Source of the DNA: Gammaproteobacteria bacterium
GTDB taxonomy: Bacteria; Pseudomonadota; Gammaproteobacteria; Ga0077536
Direction: 5' to 3'
NCBI GenBank assembly: GCA_021773835.1
Contig: JAJFJQ010000037.1
Coordinates: 1-63,936, forward strand
Length of the DNA: 63,936 nucleotides
Numbering within the stretch: position 1 is the first letter of the stretch; each line of letters begins with the position of its first letter. Below the pieces are notes generated by a model that saw only the letters and a program-made list of their open reading frames with translations, was not told the origin of the DNA and made no database searches. This document shows, piece after piece, positions 36,101 to 44,028 of this stretch. Made by a program: the position numbers and the translations under genes.

Positions 36101-37088
36101 GGATATCGCCATTCGAGTGTCCCTGACGGTCAAAGGTGATGAGCTGGTAGCCGACTTCAGCGCAAGCGACCCGCAGATCTCGGGATTCAAGAACAGCTCG
36201 TTGGCAAATACTTACTCATCGGTATTTCTAGGCATTGCCTCCTTCTTCGATACCTCGATACCGCGCAATGAGGGCACTTATCGATGTCTCACCATCATTG
36301 CGCCCGAGGGCACGATTGTGAACGCACTGCCGCCGGCACCGATGACGATGAATACCGTGTTCGTCGCCCACGAAATTGTGCATGCTGTGTGGCGCGCGCT
36401 GGCCGAAGCCGATCCATCGCGAGCCTGTGCAGGCTGGTCGAAAACCATGCACGGCCATGTCACGGCACGCAACGACAAAGGTGGTGCGTGGGTGATGTAC
36501 CACTGGCATGCGATGGGCACCCCCGGTGCGACGGCCGAACGTGATGGCTTTGTGCAGATGGGACACCTCATCACGCTCGGTGGTCTCGACCTACCCAACC
36601 TTGAGTTCCACGAACAAATGTATCCAGTGCACTATGTTCGCCAAGAACAACGCATGGACAATGGCGGCGCCGGGGCAACCCGAGGCGGCACCGGTGTGCG
36701 CTACGAGGCCGACGTCCTCGTTCCCTCAACGTGGTCATTCCGCGCCGAGGGTCTCGACACCCCGAGTGGGTTCGGTGTGCAAGGCGGCATGACTGGTGGC
36801 GTGGGTCTCGAATGGATCGTGCCAGTGGCAGAAGACGTCGACGGCCCGGCCTTTGTCCCGCCGAAGTATGGCGTTAGACGACTCGGACCGGCCCGAATGA
36901 TCGCCGATACACCGGGTGGTGGCGGTTGGGGCGATCCGTTTACGCGCGCGCCCCAGCTGGTGCTACGCGACGTGCGCGATGAGGTGGTTTCTATTGAAGC
37001 GGCGGCGCGTGATTATGGCGTCGTCATTTGTGCCGACGGGCGCAATATCGATACCGACGCCACCGCTAAACTGCGCTCCGCGCGCTAG
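33180..37088 (+). CDS. Fused hydantoinase/5-oxoprolinase (HyuA-HyuB)
   Basis: 1302 residues. The first half (about 1-705) is HyuA-like with the actin-type ATP site GVDVGGTFTD at 18-27, HGSTIATNTMLEGKGA and EIGGTSCDV. The second half (from about 722) is HyuB-like: DPVVLALMQNRLDQI, then SDPYVAGGNHLPDW and TPGGGGWGDP near the end. Bacterial enzymes are often two proteins; the single chain resembles eukaryotic 5-oxoprolinase (about 1290 residues). It hydrolyses a lactam or hydantoin ring using ATP, cytoplasmic. It could open a cyclic imide produced by the neighbouring oxygenases. No ribosome site is evident before the ATG. Confidence 0.92.
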   Translation: MTADPSPPQQSRAPWRIGVDVGGTFTDLVLADATGATWVAKVPSVPADPSRGVVAAVQRVATDLGLSLQQVLEPCALFVHGSTIATNTMLEGKGAKVGLITTEGFRDTLEIRRGLREDQFNHRKPYPPVLVPRYLRKSVRGRIDAAGNETSALDLDGLADIAAAFEAEGVEAVAVTLMNSFLNDEHERAVADALNDRWAGQWITCSAAVSPLMGEYERTSTAVVNAALLPRIVAYLRSLDSELAALGLPRPILLVQSNGGAASVNQLTGRPVNLLLSGPAAAVGALNLYRHAVDAAPGTVGDQGNLISMEIGGTSCDVLMMSGGKVGTRDDVMVADYHVSTPAIDIHTVGAGGGTIAGVDDAGLLYVGPEGAGADPGPACYRLGGLRPTVTDAQLVLGRLRPGMSAGGTLDLDLDAAREAIRTEVAEPLGMSIEDASAGIINLVEQHLLHAVEHISIERGHSPRRFTLVAAGGAGPMHGASVAGGLGCSRVYVPRDAGALCAVGMLHADVRQDFVRFMIGSIDELDVVEVNAGFADLNAQAIEVMGHEGFAAADIQLHHELELHHPGQLWAIRVAVPSGVMDPESVRAAFEVEYKRLYGHIQQGGTIMVASLRLTAAGSTGEVAVSGGERAVDEPKAMERRSVWHASHGWQPTPIYDGAEIRPGHRIAGPALIEELTTTVLAGPGDTLWVDDDGNFFIDVASQATADDTQSSATAAAQAVDLDPVVLALMQNRLDQITRHMGWVMTRTARSTIFSQSHDFSCFITTPDGTLVANADGIPIHTGGGGFAVRALLRRFGDRLRPGDVFVLSDPYVAGGNHLPDWVISRPIWVAGDDGKPVLAGFCCNRAHQSDIGGGLAGTYNPEATEIWHEGIRLPVLKLVDQGEVRDDVWELLLINSRTPELLDGDLRAMLGSTQIGSERVIALTEELGITPYLRYLDGVLDHAERRMRAAVAELPDGVYYGEDHNDNDCFQKMDIAIRVSLTVKGDELVADFSASDPQISGFKNSSLANTYSSVFLGIASFFDTSIPRNEGTYRCLTIIAPEGTIVNALPPAPMTMNTVFVAHEIVHAVWRALAEADPSRACAGWSKTMHGHVTARNDKGGAWVMYHWHAMGTPGATAERDGFVQMGHLITLGGLDLPNLEFHEQMYPVHYVRQEQRMDNGGAGATRGGTGVRYEADVLVPSTWSFRAEGLDTPSGFGVQGGMTGGVGLEWIVPVAEDVDGPAFVPPKYGVRRLGPARMIADTPGGGGWGDPFTRAPQLVLRDVRDEVVSIEAAARDYGVVICADGRNIDTDATAKLRSAR

Positions 37089-37119
37089 CCGGAATACGCC
37101 TGTTGGCGCCGGTCTCCTT

Positions 37120-37770
37120 CTAACCGATACTGCGGCCGAACAGGTATCCGGGCCGTTCGACATCTGCCGCGGTGAACTGGTCCGCTTGTGGCGCCTCGAA
37201 AGCACTTGCGATGGGCAACACTCCGGCCCACACGTTGAAAGCATAGTCTTCGTCATCGTCCGCCGGCGGGCCTGTGCGAATCTTGGCCGATGCCTCGGTA
37301 ATGGGGAGGGACAATATCGACGTTGCCCGAATTTCTTTGTCCTTCACCGGACGCAGTCTATCCCACCGCCCTGGGAATAAGCCCTCAACGAAATTCTTCA
37401 TCAGCTGTGTTTTTTCGTCATGGTCGACAATCGATTCTGGGGTACCGAATATCGTGACAGAACGATAGTTGGCCGAATGATGAAAGGCGGAGCGCGCGAG
37501 CACGAGGCCGTCAAAAATACACACATTCAGGCAGACCTCATCTTCGCGCCCTTGCAGATGGGAGGCGGCTCCGGTGGAGCCATGCCAAAAGACGCGGTCC
37601 GCTTCGCGCCATTGCAGTGTCGGCAAAATGGCCGGTTTCCCATCGCGCATATAGGCAACATGACACATGGGCATCGCATCCAAAATCGCGTGGATTGTGT
37701 CGGTATCGAAGCGGCCGCGCTCCGGCAAGCGACTGAGTTTCGTCCGGGTCGTCGTTTCTAGAGTCGTCAT
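37120..37770 (-). CDS. Pyridoxamine 5'-phosphate oxidase-family flavoprotein
   Basis: 216 residues with the split-barrel flavin-binding fold: HVAYMRDGKPAILPTLQWRE near 36-55, VFWHGSTGAASHLQ, and VCLNVCIFDGLVLARSAFHH with YRSVTIFG. Members bind FMN, or F420 in some bacteria, and act as oxidases, reductases or haem-related proteins. The exact role is unknown. It is convergent with the fused hydantoinase and may share a transcript with the CmcJ-like gene upstream (86-nt gap). Confidence 0.8.
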   Translation of the reverse strand: MTTLETTTRTKLSRLPERGRFDTDTIHAILDAMPMCHVAYMRDGKPAILPTLQWREADRVFWHGSTGAASHLQGREDEVCLNVCIFDGLVLARSAFHHSANYRSVTIFGTPESIVDHDEKTQLMKNFVEGLFPGRWDRLRPVKDKEIRATSILSLPITEASAKIRTGPPADDDEDYAFNVWAGVLPIASAFEAPQADQFTAADVERPGYLFGRSIG

Positions 37771-37856
37771 TATGATGTTCTCGTATTACGGTTTGACGGT
37801 AACTAACGGAACCGAACGACGGCGCCGCCTATTTGTGGTCTGGACTTTTTTTCGCC

Positions 37857-39134
37857 TTAGAAGAACACAAAAGACCGGACCACAACATTCTTGCGGCACG
37901 GCGCATCAAGCGGAGCAGTCGGATCAACACAGGCGGAGTGGAAAGACCAACGCGAAACGGAGCCGTCGGTAACAGAGTCATAGCACTTAAGCATCGAGAC
38001 CTCCGTGGGTGTCTGTCTTGGCAGCCAATACCACTCATGGTCGGACCGGTAGGTAAAGCGAGTGGTCTCGCCTACCCGGTCGTCGTAGATGCGGTAGTTG
38101 TTGATGTAGGGCTGGTCGGCGAACGACGGCCACGCACATAGTACGAAGGGATTCTGCATCACCGTCTGCATCGGCTTGGCAAGGTTAATCGACATGTACC
38201 GCCGCGACATCTTCGCGTCGGCCTCAGCTTCCGTGTAGTGCTGTTCGCGGCCGAAGTTACGCAAATTCTTCGTCAGCAACTCGCGACAGCGGACCCGGCC
38301 GCTGTTGTCGTTAAGATCGTTATGCACGATGTTGGCGTAGAAATTGTTGACCCCAGGGTTCTTATTGTCCTGGTCCTCGGTTCGGTCGCCGGTGTATTCA
38401 ATATCAAACACGTCGTGGTTATAGACGAGTGCGTCGGTTGCACCGGGGAAAAATTCGAGTAGGAGCTTTTCCATCTCCGGATAGAACACACGTTCCACTT
38501 CATGCGCATCATAGAAATTCCGGCATTCGGATTCACAGTGAGCCAACGAGACACCGAGTCTGTCCATACACTCAGGGCTGTACGGTGACAGGCCGGGGTA
38601 GTACTCCTCGATGCGTCGCGCGTCACGCATCACATGCGGGAAATATAGGCGGCGCCGCTCGATGTCTTCCTCTTCCTTGCGCAGTGCCTCGGCATCCGCT
38701 TTTCGCGTAGGATCGGACCACAGTGCGTTGGAAGATACGACGGTGTAGGACGGCTCCTCGTAGATGGTATAGCGCAGGGGTAGCGCCAAACCACCTTCAG
38801 GGGCTTCGATGCCGCTCGTCCGAATATGTTCTACACACTCCTCATAGGTGCGGAAACCGATCCCCCACTTGGTCTCGATCGGGCCTGGGGGCGCATTGTC
38901 GAGCATGTCGATGATTGCCTGCCCGTCGCCAATCGCGATCTGGCGAAGTGCCGCCTCCGTCGCCGCAGCCGTGCCTGCATCGCCGTCCCGGTCGAACGAC
39001 ATATAAGATAAACCGCCGTTTGCGGCGAACGGCGGTGGTTGCCCCTCGGTCAGTTGAAGGGGTGGCACGTAGGCTGACGGCGCGATGTCTGTCTCCAACG
39101 CAAGGTCGTTCGTAACACGATTAGGCTGATTCAT
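37857..39134 (-). CDS. CmcJ/NvfI-like Fe(II)/2-oxoglutarate oxygenase
   Basis: 425 residues from the ATG at 39134 (GGAGGC upstream); a GTG start 66 nt earlier is possible but not needed. The family signature is present. NIVHNDLND gives Fe ligands His271 and Asp273, and NLAKPM with FVLCAWPS forms the core. HEWYWLPRQTPTEVSMLKCYDS leads to the distal His399 (FHSACVDP) and the 2-oxoglutarate-binding Arg near 420. Such enzymes hydroxylate or desaturate specialised substrates (cephamycin CmcJ, fungal NvfI). It is longer than most, with an extra N-terminal region of about 90 residues. The substrate is unknown. Confidence 0.8.
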   Translation of the reverse strand: MNQPNRVTNDLALETDIAPSAYVPPLQLTEGQPPPFAANGGLSYMSFDRDGDAGTAAATEAALRQIAIGDGQAIIDMLDNAPPGPIETKWGIGFRTYEECVEHIRTSGIEAPEGGLALPLRYTIYEEPSYTVVSSNALWSDPTRKADAEALRKEEEDIERRRLYFPHVMRDARRIEEYYPGLSPYSPECMDRLGVSLAHCESECRNFYDAHEVERVFYPEMEKLLLEFFPGATDALVYNHDVFDIEYTGDRTEDQDNKNPGVNNFYANIVHNDLNDNSGRVRCRELLTKNLRNFGREQHYTEAEADAKMSRRYMSINLAKPMQTVMQNPFVLCAWPSFADQPYINNYRIYDDRVGETTRFTYRSDHEWYWLPRQTPTEVSMLKCYDSVTDGSVSRWSFHSACVDPTAPLDAPCRKNVVVRSFVFF

Positions 39135-39463
39135 AGTACGCCTCCGGCTCAGGAGCCTGGATCTTGGCACACCAGACTTGCACTGCCTAGGGAAGGCCAC
39201 AATGGCCGCGAAATTGCTGTCCGTCGGCGCACGTCCTGGGGCTAGATCGGTTTATCGCGGTCTCAGTTGTGACCTGGTGTAGTGATTAAATCATGCACCT
39301 GCTTTATCCTTGCGCACTCCCAAATATTTGGCGCCATATTCGGCGTCGCGATTCGGCTTGATCGTTTTGATTGCGTCGCCAAATTACGGGTTTTATCACG
39401 GCATCAAGTAGTCGCCATATTGGGGATTGCGTAGTTGTATTTGTAACGAGTTGGAGACAAGAA
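39135..39463. other. 329-nt intergenic region
   Basis: It separates divergent genes (CmcJ-like on minus, exported protein on plus). It contains a related pair GGCGCCATATT and GTCGCCATATT near 39330 and 39410, but no gene. Reading frames here on the minus strand are shadows of the genes at 39.5-39.8 kb. Confidence 0.35.
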
Positions 39464-39817
39464 ATGAAGTATGGATTTTTGGTGTTACTAATCGGTGCAT
39501 TGTTGTCGGGGCCCGCGAGCGGCGAAGGGCCGACACATATGACGGAACCGTTAGCCACCGCCGGCGCCTCGGCTGTTAAGGGGCACGGCAAAATCATATT
39601 GACGGAAAGCAACCTGGAGCACCCAAACGGACGATACATGTTCCGCGCAGCGACCGACTTCACTGCGACCGTTAGTTGTGGAAACGGCCACGGCTCGAAT
39701 TCGGTAACGCTTATGCGCAAAGGAGATATGGGTACCCTTGATTGCAGAAACGCGACCGGCAGCATCAGCATTACCGGTGCCACTGGGGTCCTGGTCGATA
39801 TCATCGCCATCTGGTAA
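39464..39817 (+). CDS. Small exported protein
   Basis: 117 residues. The Sec signal is MKYGFLVLLIGALLSGPASG with cleavage near 20-22. The mature part of about 95 residues is predicted mainly beta and has two Cys (in VSCGNG and LDCRNA), likely disulfide-bonded in the periplasm. It ends in a hydrophobic VDIIAIW. No family recognised. The ATG at 39464 has GGAG 9 nt upstream; an earlier in-frame ATG (39371) would bury the signal. It may lead the run with the TPR, ATPase and arrestin-like genes. Confidence 0.7.
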   Translation: MKYGFLVLLIGALLSGPASGEGPTHMTEPLATAGASAVKGHGKIILTESNLEHPNGRYMFRAATDFTATVSCGNGHGSNSVTLMRKGDMGTLDCRNATGSISITGATGVLVDIIAIW

Positions 39818-39872
39818 CCAGGCCGGCGGCACAACTGTCTTAACTCAAAAACCGATTACCCTGACTCGAGAA

Positions 39873-40451
39873 ATGTCACCAAGTTCCTCCCCTTCCGATT
39901 CCGTCAATGCTCAGATTTGGCAGGTCCTCGCATTGTTGGATAAATTGCCGTCGGCGCCACAATCGGGATACCGGCTGCATCAGTTGGCTGCCAACTTCGA
40001 AATGCTGAAGCATCCGGACCCCGAGGAGCGTGCCGGCGCTGAACAGCAGATTTGGACGGCGTGGTGCGACCATTCACAACCGATCGCCAAAGCTGCCATG
40101 ATGACCGGCATCGGGCATTTATCCGATGGTGAACTCGAACCAGCCAAGGCGATATTCGACCAGCTCGTTGCCGACCACCCGACGTGGGCGGAAACATGGA
40201 ACAAGCGCGCGACCGTTCTTTTCCTATTGAATCGAGATGCGGAAAGCGTTGGCGACATTCATCGTACGCTCGAACTCGAGCCGCGCCACTTTGGTGCGTT
40301 GGGCGGCTTCGCTCAAATCTGTGTCCGCAATGGCACCCCTGAGGCTGCCCAGCAAGCGCTGTCACGTCTACTCGCGGTCAATCCGAATGCACCCGGCGTG
40401 GCCGAAGCTCTGGCCTCGCTGGCCAATGACGGACCAAACGTTCTGCATTAG
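39873..40451 (+). CDS. TPR-repeat protein
   Basis: 192 residues, no signal peptide. After a helical N-terminal part, about 95-180 carry at least two tetratricopeptide-like helical pairs (PTWAETWNKRATVLFLLNR; RHFGALGGFAQICVRNG). Such repeats bind partner proteins. The chosen ATG (39873) begins after the exported gene's stop; a longer frame starts within that gene. It precedes the P-loop ATPase by 27 nt, so co-transcription is likely, and it may be the scaffold of that cassette. Confidence 0.7.
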   Translation: MSPSSSPSDSVNAQIWQVLALLDKLPSAPQSGYRLHQLAANFEMLKHPDPEERAGAEQQIWTAWCDHSQPIAKAAMMTGIGHLSDGELEPAKAIFDQLVADHPTWAETWNKRATVLFLLNRDAESVGDIHRTLELEPRHFGALGGFAQICVRNGTPEAAQQALSRLLAVNPNAPGVAEALASLANDGPNVLH

Positions 40452-40478
40452 AGTGTTATTGCAGAACAGACTTAACTT

Positions 40479-41090
40479 ATGGCCAAAAGCGACCTGGCAT
40501 TTAGTAAGCTCAACCTTCGCTTTAACCCATTTGGTGAGCTCGATCCGGCCGAGCGAACGCAGCTCGCGGTCGTTGACGTCGCGCCCCTGGTCCCTATATT
40601 GAGGAACTCTAGGACTGCCATCCAGTTTCTTGCGGACCATGGACGCGGTAAAACGACCCATTTACTCGCCTTGCATGCTTATTTTCCGGGTGCACCGTAT
40701 CTGAAGCTCCACAGCGGCAGTCGTCCGGTCTTACATTCTGCACAAATTCATTTTATCGATAGTATCGAACATCTAAACGCGCGTGCGCGCAGGCGACTCT
40801 ATCGGCGATCGAATTCCATCGCGTTTACGACGCACATCGATTTGAGCGAAGAGCTTGATCGGAGCGGTTTGAAACTCACCACCGTCAATGTCAGCTGCAG
40901 CAACATTGAAACACTACAGAAGATTTTTCAAAAGCGAATTGAATTCGCGAGACGCGGTTCTGGCGACATACCAATGATCTCCAAGGAGACGATCCGAGCA
41001 TTGAAGTCGCAACATCAAGACGATATTCGGGCCATCGAAAATAGTCTATATTTTCAATTCCAAACCATGGACGCTATCGATCGTGGCTAA
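40479..41090 (+). CDS. P-loop ATPase of unknown role
   Basis: 203 residues. A Walker A-like loop is at 52-59 (ADHGRGKT, with Ala at the first Gly position), and a Walker B-like strand is at 90-94 (IHFID). The opening LRFNPFGELDPAER recalls the NPF start of ExeA/TniB-like AAA ATPases. The chain is shorter than these, and the usual sensor and lid regions are only partly present. Its last 8 nt overlap the arrestin-like gene, so the two proteins are made together. An energy-using partner of the membrane protein is the natural guess. Confidence 0.7.
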   Translation: MAKSDLAFSKLNLRFNPFGELDPAERTQLAVVDVAPLVPILRNSRTAIQFLADHGRGKTTHLLALHAYFPGAPYLKLHSGSRPVLHSAQIHFIDSIEHLNARARRRLYRRSNSIAFTTHIDLSEELDRSGLKLTTVNVSCSNIETLQKIFQKRIEFARRGSGDIPMISKETIRALKSQHQDDIRAIENSLYFQFQTMDAIDRG

Positions 41091-42108
41091 GTGCGACATC
41101 AAAATCTCACTAGATAAAACCGATCTGACCTACGAAACCCACGATCGCGTTAAATGCCGATTTCAAGTGACGGTGGATAAACCAGTTAAATGCAAAGGGT
41201 TTATCGCCTCAATCCTGTGGCGCACCCATGGGAAAGGAAATCGCAATCAAAAGGAGATGCAGGAAACAGTCCTGTTCGAAGGCAATTGGGAGGTTGGCAG
41301 TTACGACTACGAACACACCTTCATAATTGTGGACGGACCCACCACTTACCACGGAAAAATTGTCAACGTCGATTGGTATATTAAGGCCACTGTCGACATA
41401 CCTTGGGCCTTTGATCCCAAGGAGGAAGTCGATTTCATCGTGCGGCGACGGGACAAGGATCGCACGTCACCTCACGATGCAAAAGAACTAGAATTCACCG
41501 GTCAAAAGAACGGTGTCGAATTGGCTAAAGAATTTTCTGGCAAAATGTACAAAGCGTATCTTGGGTTTGCCGGTGTCGCTTGTCTTGGAGGGATCTATTT
41601 GTTGGTCAGCGGTGTCATTCAAAACCTAGACATAGAAAAAATTATTTGGGGTTTAGGCTTACTCCTTATGGCGTACGGCTTCGCCTGGAATCCATTGAAA
41701 AAAGCTATCGCGGAAAATAAATTCGGTTCAATCGATTTTGAAATAGAAAATGCAACGCTATATCCCGGAGAAAATTGCCGCGTGTCGTTTCGTTTTGTTG
41801 CGAAGCGCGACATTTTGATCAACGGGCTAGCACTTCGGCTCGTCGGGGTAGAAACCGCCACCTCGGGCAGCGGGACGAATGAGACGACCTATCATGAACC
41901 CTTATTTACCGACAAAATAGATCTGGACGTGCCGAACATTGCCCGTGCCGGGCGAGCGGTAGAAAGCTCGGCGGAGATCGCTATTCCGGAAGCTGCGCCG
42001 GCGACGTTTCTCGCCTCCGATAATTCTGTAACATGGACGCTGAAAGCCGCGCTCGACGTTGAGAAATGGATAGACATCGAACGTGAACAGCCCATTACCG
42101 TTAGATAA
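41083..42108 (+). CDS. Membrane-anchored double arrestin-like protein
   Basis: 341 residues from a GTG start overlapping the ATPase gene. Residues 1-120 form a beta-sandwich with arrestin-type strands (LDKTDLTYETHDRVKCRFQV, KPVKCKGFIASI). Two hydrophobic helices follow at about 158-179 and 187-202, joined by a short loop. Residues 215-341 form a second such sandwich (TLYPGENCRVSFRF). The hairpin anchor places both domains on the same side, probably cytoplasmic. Bacterial relatives of the fold include Spo0M-like proteins, but the two-domain membrane layout is unfamiliar to me. It probably works with the ATPase just upstream. Confidence 0.65.
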   Translation: MAKCDIKISLDKTDLTYETHDRVKCRFQVTVDKPVKCKGFIASILWRTHGKGNRNQKEMQETVLFEGNWEVGSYDYEHTFIIVDGPTTYHGKIVNVDWYIKATVDIPWAFDPKEEVDFIVRRRDKDRTSPHDAKELEFTGQKNGVELAKEFSGKMYKAYLGFAGVACLGGIYLLVSGVIQNLDIEKIIWGLGLLLMAYGFAWNPLKKAIAENKFGSIDFEIENATLYPGENCRVSFRFVAKRDILINGLALRLVGVETATSGSGTNETTYHEPLFTDKIDLDVPNIARAGRAVESSAEIAIPEAAPATFLASDNSVTWTLKAALDVEKWIDIEREQPITVR

Positions 42109-42247
42109 CGCGCGAATACCGGAAATTGTTGATTTACTTGTAATCGGTAGCCGATACATTGTAGAAGTAGCCCTGACACTCCTTCGTCGCTCGGTTAAGC
42201 CACATAAAGCCTGCCGCTAAATTGACTAATCTTTTGGAACCGAAACT

Positions 42248-43105
42248 ATGACCGAATCATCCGAATACACACCACCCAAAGTATGGAAGCCGAGTGATAT
42301 CGACGGCCAATGGGGCAAAATCAATGCGCCTACTGCCGGTGCCAGGGAAGAAAAAGAACTGCCGGTTGGGAAGCATCCGTTTCAGCTGTATTCCTTGGCC
42401 ACGCCAAACGGAATAAAAGTAACGATTATGCTCGAGGAGCTTTTAGCACTCGGACATAGTGATGCTGAATACGATGCCTATCTGATTAATATCGGCGAAG
42501 GTGACCAATTCGGCAGCGGATTTGTCGCGATCAATCCTAATTCAAAGATCCCGGCACTACTTGATCGCAGCACTTCACCGCCGACCAGAATATTTGAGTC
42601 CGGTGCTATCCTCGTCTATCTCGCGGAAAAGTTCGGTCGATTTATCCCGACCGATCCGGTTGCACGTGCTGAGTGCATGTCGTGGCTATTCTGGCAGATG
42701 GGTAGCGCGCCGTACCTCGGCGGTGGTTTCGGACATTTCTACACTTACGCGCCGGTGAAAATTGAATATTGCATCGATCGATTCGCCATGGAAGCGAAAC
42801 GGCAACTGGACGTGTTAGACCAGAATTTATCCGCACGCACCTATCTTTGTGGCGACGATTATAATATTGCAGATATCGCCACTTATTCTTGGTACGGTAA
42901 CCTGGTGCTCAACAATGTATACGAAGCTGCAGAGTTTCTCGATGTCGCATCGTATACGCATGTCGTTCGGTGGGCGTCCGAGATCCAGGCGCGCCCCGCG
43001 GTGCAACGCGGCCGCCGGGTCAACAAATCTTGGGGACCGGAAGAGGAACAACTACCGGAACGCCACGATGCGAGCGATATCGATAAAACTTTCGCAACGA
43101 CATAA
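42248..43105 (+). CDS. yghU: YghU-type glutathione transferase / disulfide reductase
   Basis: 285 residues, close to E. coli YghU (288) along its whole length: PAKVW-like PPKVWKPSD start, LPVGKHPFQLYSLATPNG, VTIMLEELLALG, NPNSKIPALLD, FESGAILVYLAEKFGRF, GGGFGHFYTYAPVKIEY and the tail ERHDAS. The N-terminal thioredoxin-like domain lies at about 40-130 and the helical domain after it. YghU-type proteins bind two glutathiones and reduce disulfides or peroxides. It is followed 21 nt later by a second GST-like gene. Confidence 0.93.
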   Translation: MTESSEYTPPKVWKPSDIDGQWGKINAPTAGAREEKELPVGKHPFQLYSLATPNGIKVTIMLEELLALGHSDAEYDAYLINIGEGDQFGSGFVAINPNSKIPALLDRSTSPPTRIFESGAILVYLAEKFGRFIPTDPVARAECMSWLFWQMGSAPYLGGGFGHFYTYAPVKIEYCIDRFAMEAKRQLDVLDQNLSARTYLCGDDYNIADIATYSWYGNLVLNNVYEAAEFLDVASYTHVVRWASEIQARPAVQRGRRVNKSWGPEEEQLPERHDASDIDKTFATT

Positions 43106-43126
43106 CTAGAAGGAAGGAAACATCCC

Positions 43127-43876
43127 ATGCAATACGTCGATATAAATGAAGCCATTAAGTCCGATGGCCTGCGCATCGTCCTCGTCAAAGACATGCCAAG
43201 TGCATGGGGCCTGGCGGCTAAAGCGATGATTGATTTCAAAGGGCTGGAGTGCAAACTCGCCCACCAAATTCCGTTTGCGGACAATCCAGAATTGCTCGCC
43301 TGGTCCGGCACCAACAGTGCACCGGTGGTTGCCTGGAACGATGAGGCGCCGATCAATCGTTGGGACGATATCGTGTTACTGTTAGAACGATTGGCACCGG
43401 AACCGCGGGTCGTACCGGAGGATCCTAAACAGCGGATCCAAGTATTCGGTATCGGCCACGAGCTGTGCGGTGAATTAGGTTTCGGCTGGAATCGACGCCT
43501 CGACATGTTGCGTCCTGCAGACGGAGGCGAGGTACCGGGGCTCGCGTATAAGTACGGTTATCGGGACGCCGATGTGGCTGCTGCGAATTCGCGCGTTGTC
43601 GCGTTGATGCAGGAGCTTACCGCGACCCTAAAGGCGCAAAAAGCGCAGGGTAGCGACTTCCTCGTTGGAAATTCAGTCACCGCGGCCGATTTTTATTGGG
43701 CCGCCTTCAGTAACTTCGTCGTCCTACAACCCTACGAAGAAATCCCAATGAATCCGGACGCGCGACCACTGTTCGAAAACACCCCGGCGGAAGTGATGGC
43801 CGCGAACGATCCAATCCTAATGACGCACCGTGACCACATCATGCAGAACTACTACAAACTACCCATGGAGTTGTAG
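43127..43876 (+). CDS. GST-superfamily protein, divergent
   Basis: 249 residues. A thioredoxin-like N-terminal part (about 12-90: LRIVLVKDMPSAWGLAAKAM, then NSAPVVAWND) leads to a helical C-terminal domain with the GST signature-like FLVGNSVTAADFYWAA near 182. The usual N-terminal catalytic Ser or Cys is not obvious. The strong AAGGAAGG ribosome site and short gap link it to yghU. A cooperative detoxification role is likely; substrate unknown. Confidence 0.78.
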   Translation: MQYVDINEAIKSDGLRIVLVKDMPSAWGLAAKAMIDFKGLECKLAHQIPFADNPELLAWSGTNSAPVVAWNDEAPINRWDDIVLLLERLAPEPRVVPEDPKQRIQVFGIGHELCGELGFGWNRRLDMLRPADGGEVPGLAYKYGYRDADVAAANSRVVALMQELTATLKAQKAQGSDFLVGNSVTAADFYWAAFSNFVVLQPYEEIPMNPDARPLFENTPAEVMAANDPILMTHRDHIMQNYYKLPMEL

Positions 43877-43919
43877 CCCTATAAGCCGTAGCTGCATTGT
43901 CAAATAGCCGCCGGCCGCT

Positions 43920-43947
43920 AAGAAAGGATGCGGACCGATCCTTTCTT
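43920..43947. terminator. Hairpin between convergent genes
   Basis: AAGAAAGGAT and ATCCTTTCTT form a perfect 10-bp stem around an 8-nt loop, 44 nt after the GST-like stop and 82 nt before the end of the deacetylase gene. Position suits termination from the plus strand, although a long T-tract is lacking. Confidence 0.45.
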
Positions 43948-44028
43948 GACGGCAGCGGCGTAACACCTCGGGGATCGAACTTTACGTTTTTTTATCGATA
44001 CCGACGTCCTCGTTTCCTTGTTGATTAT

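Noticed and set aside
39304-39834. 176-codon minus-strand frame over the small exported gene
   Set aside because: It conflicts with a signal-peptide gene that has a good ribosome site; no features of its own.
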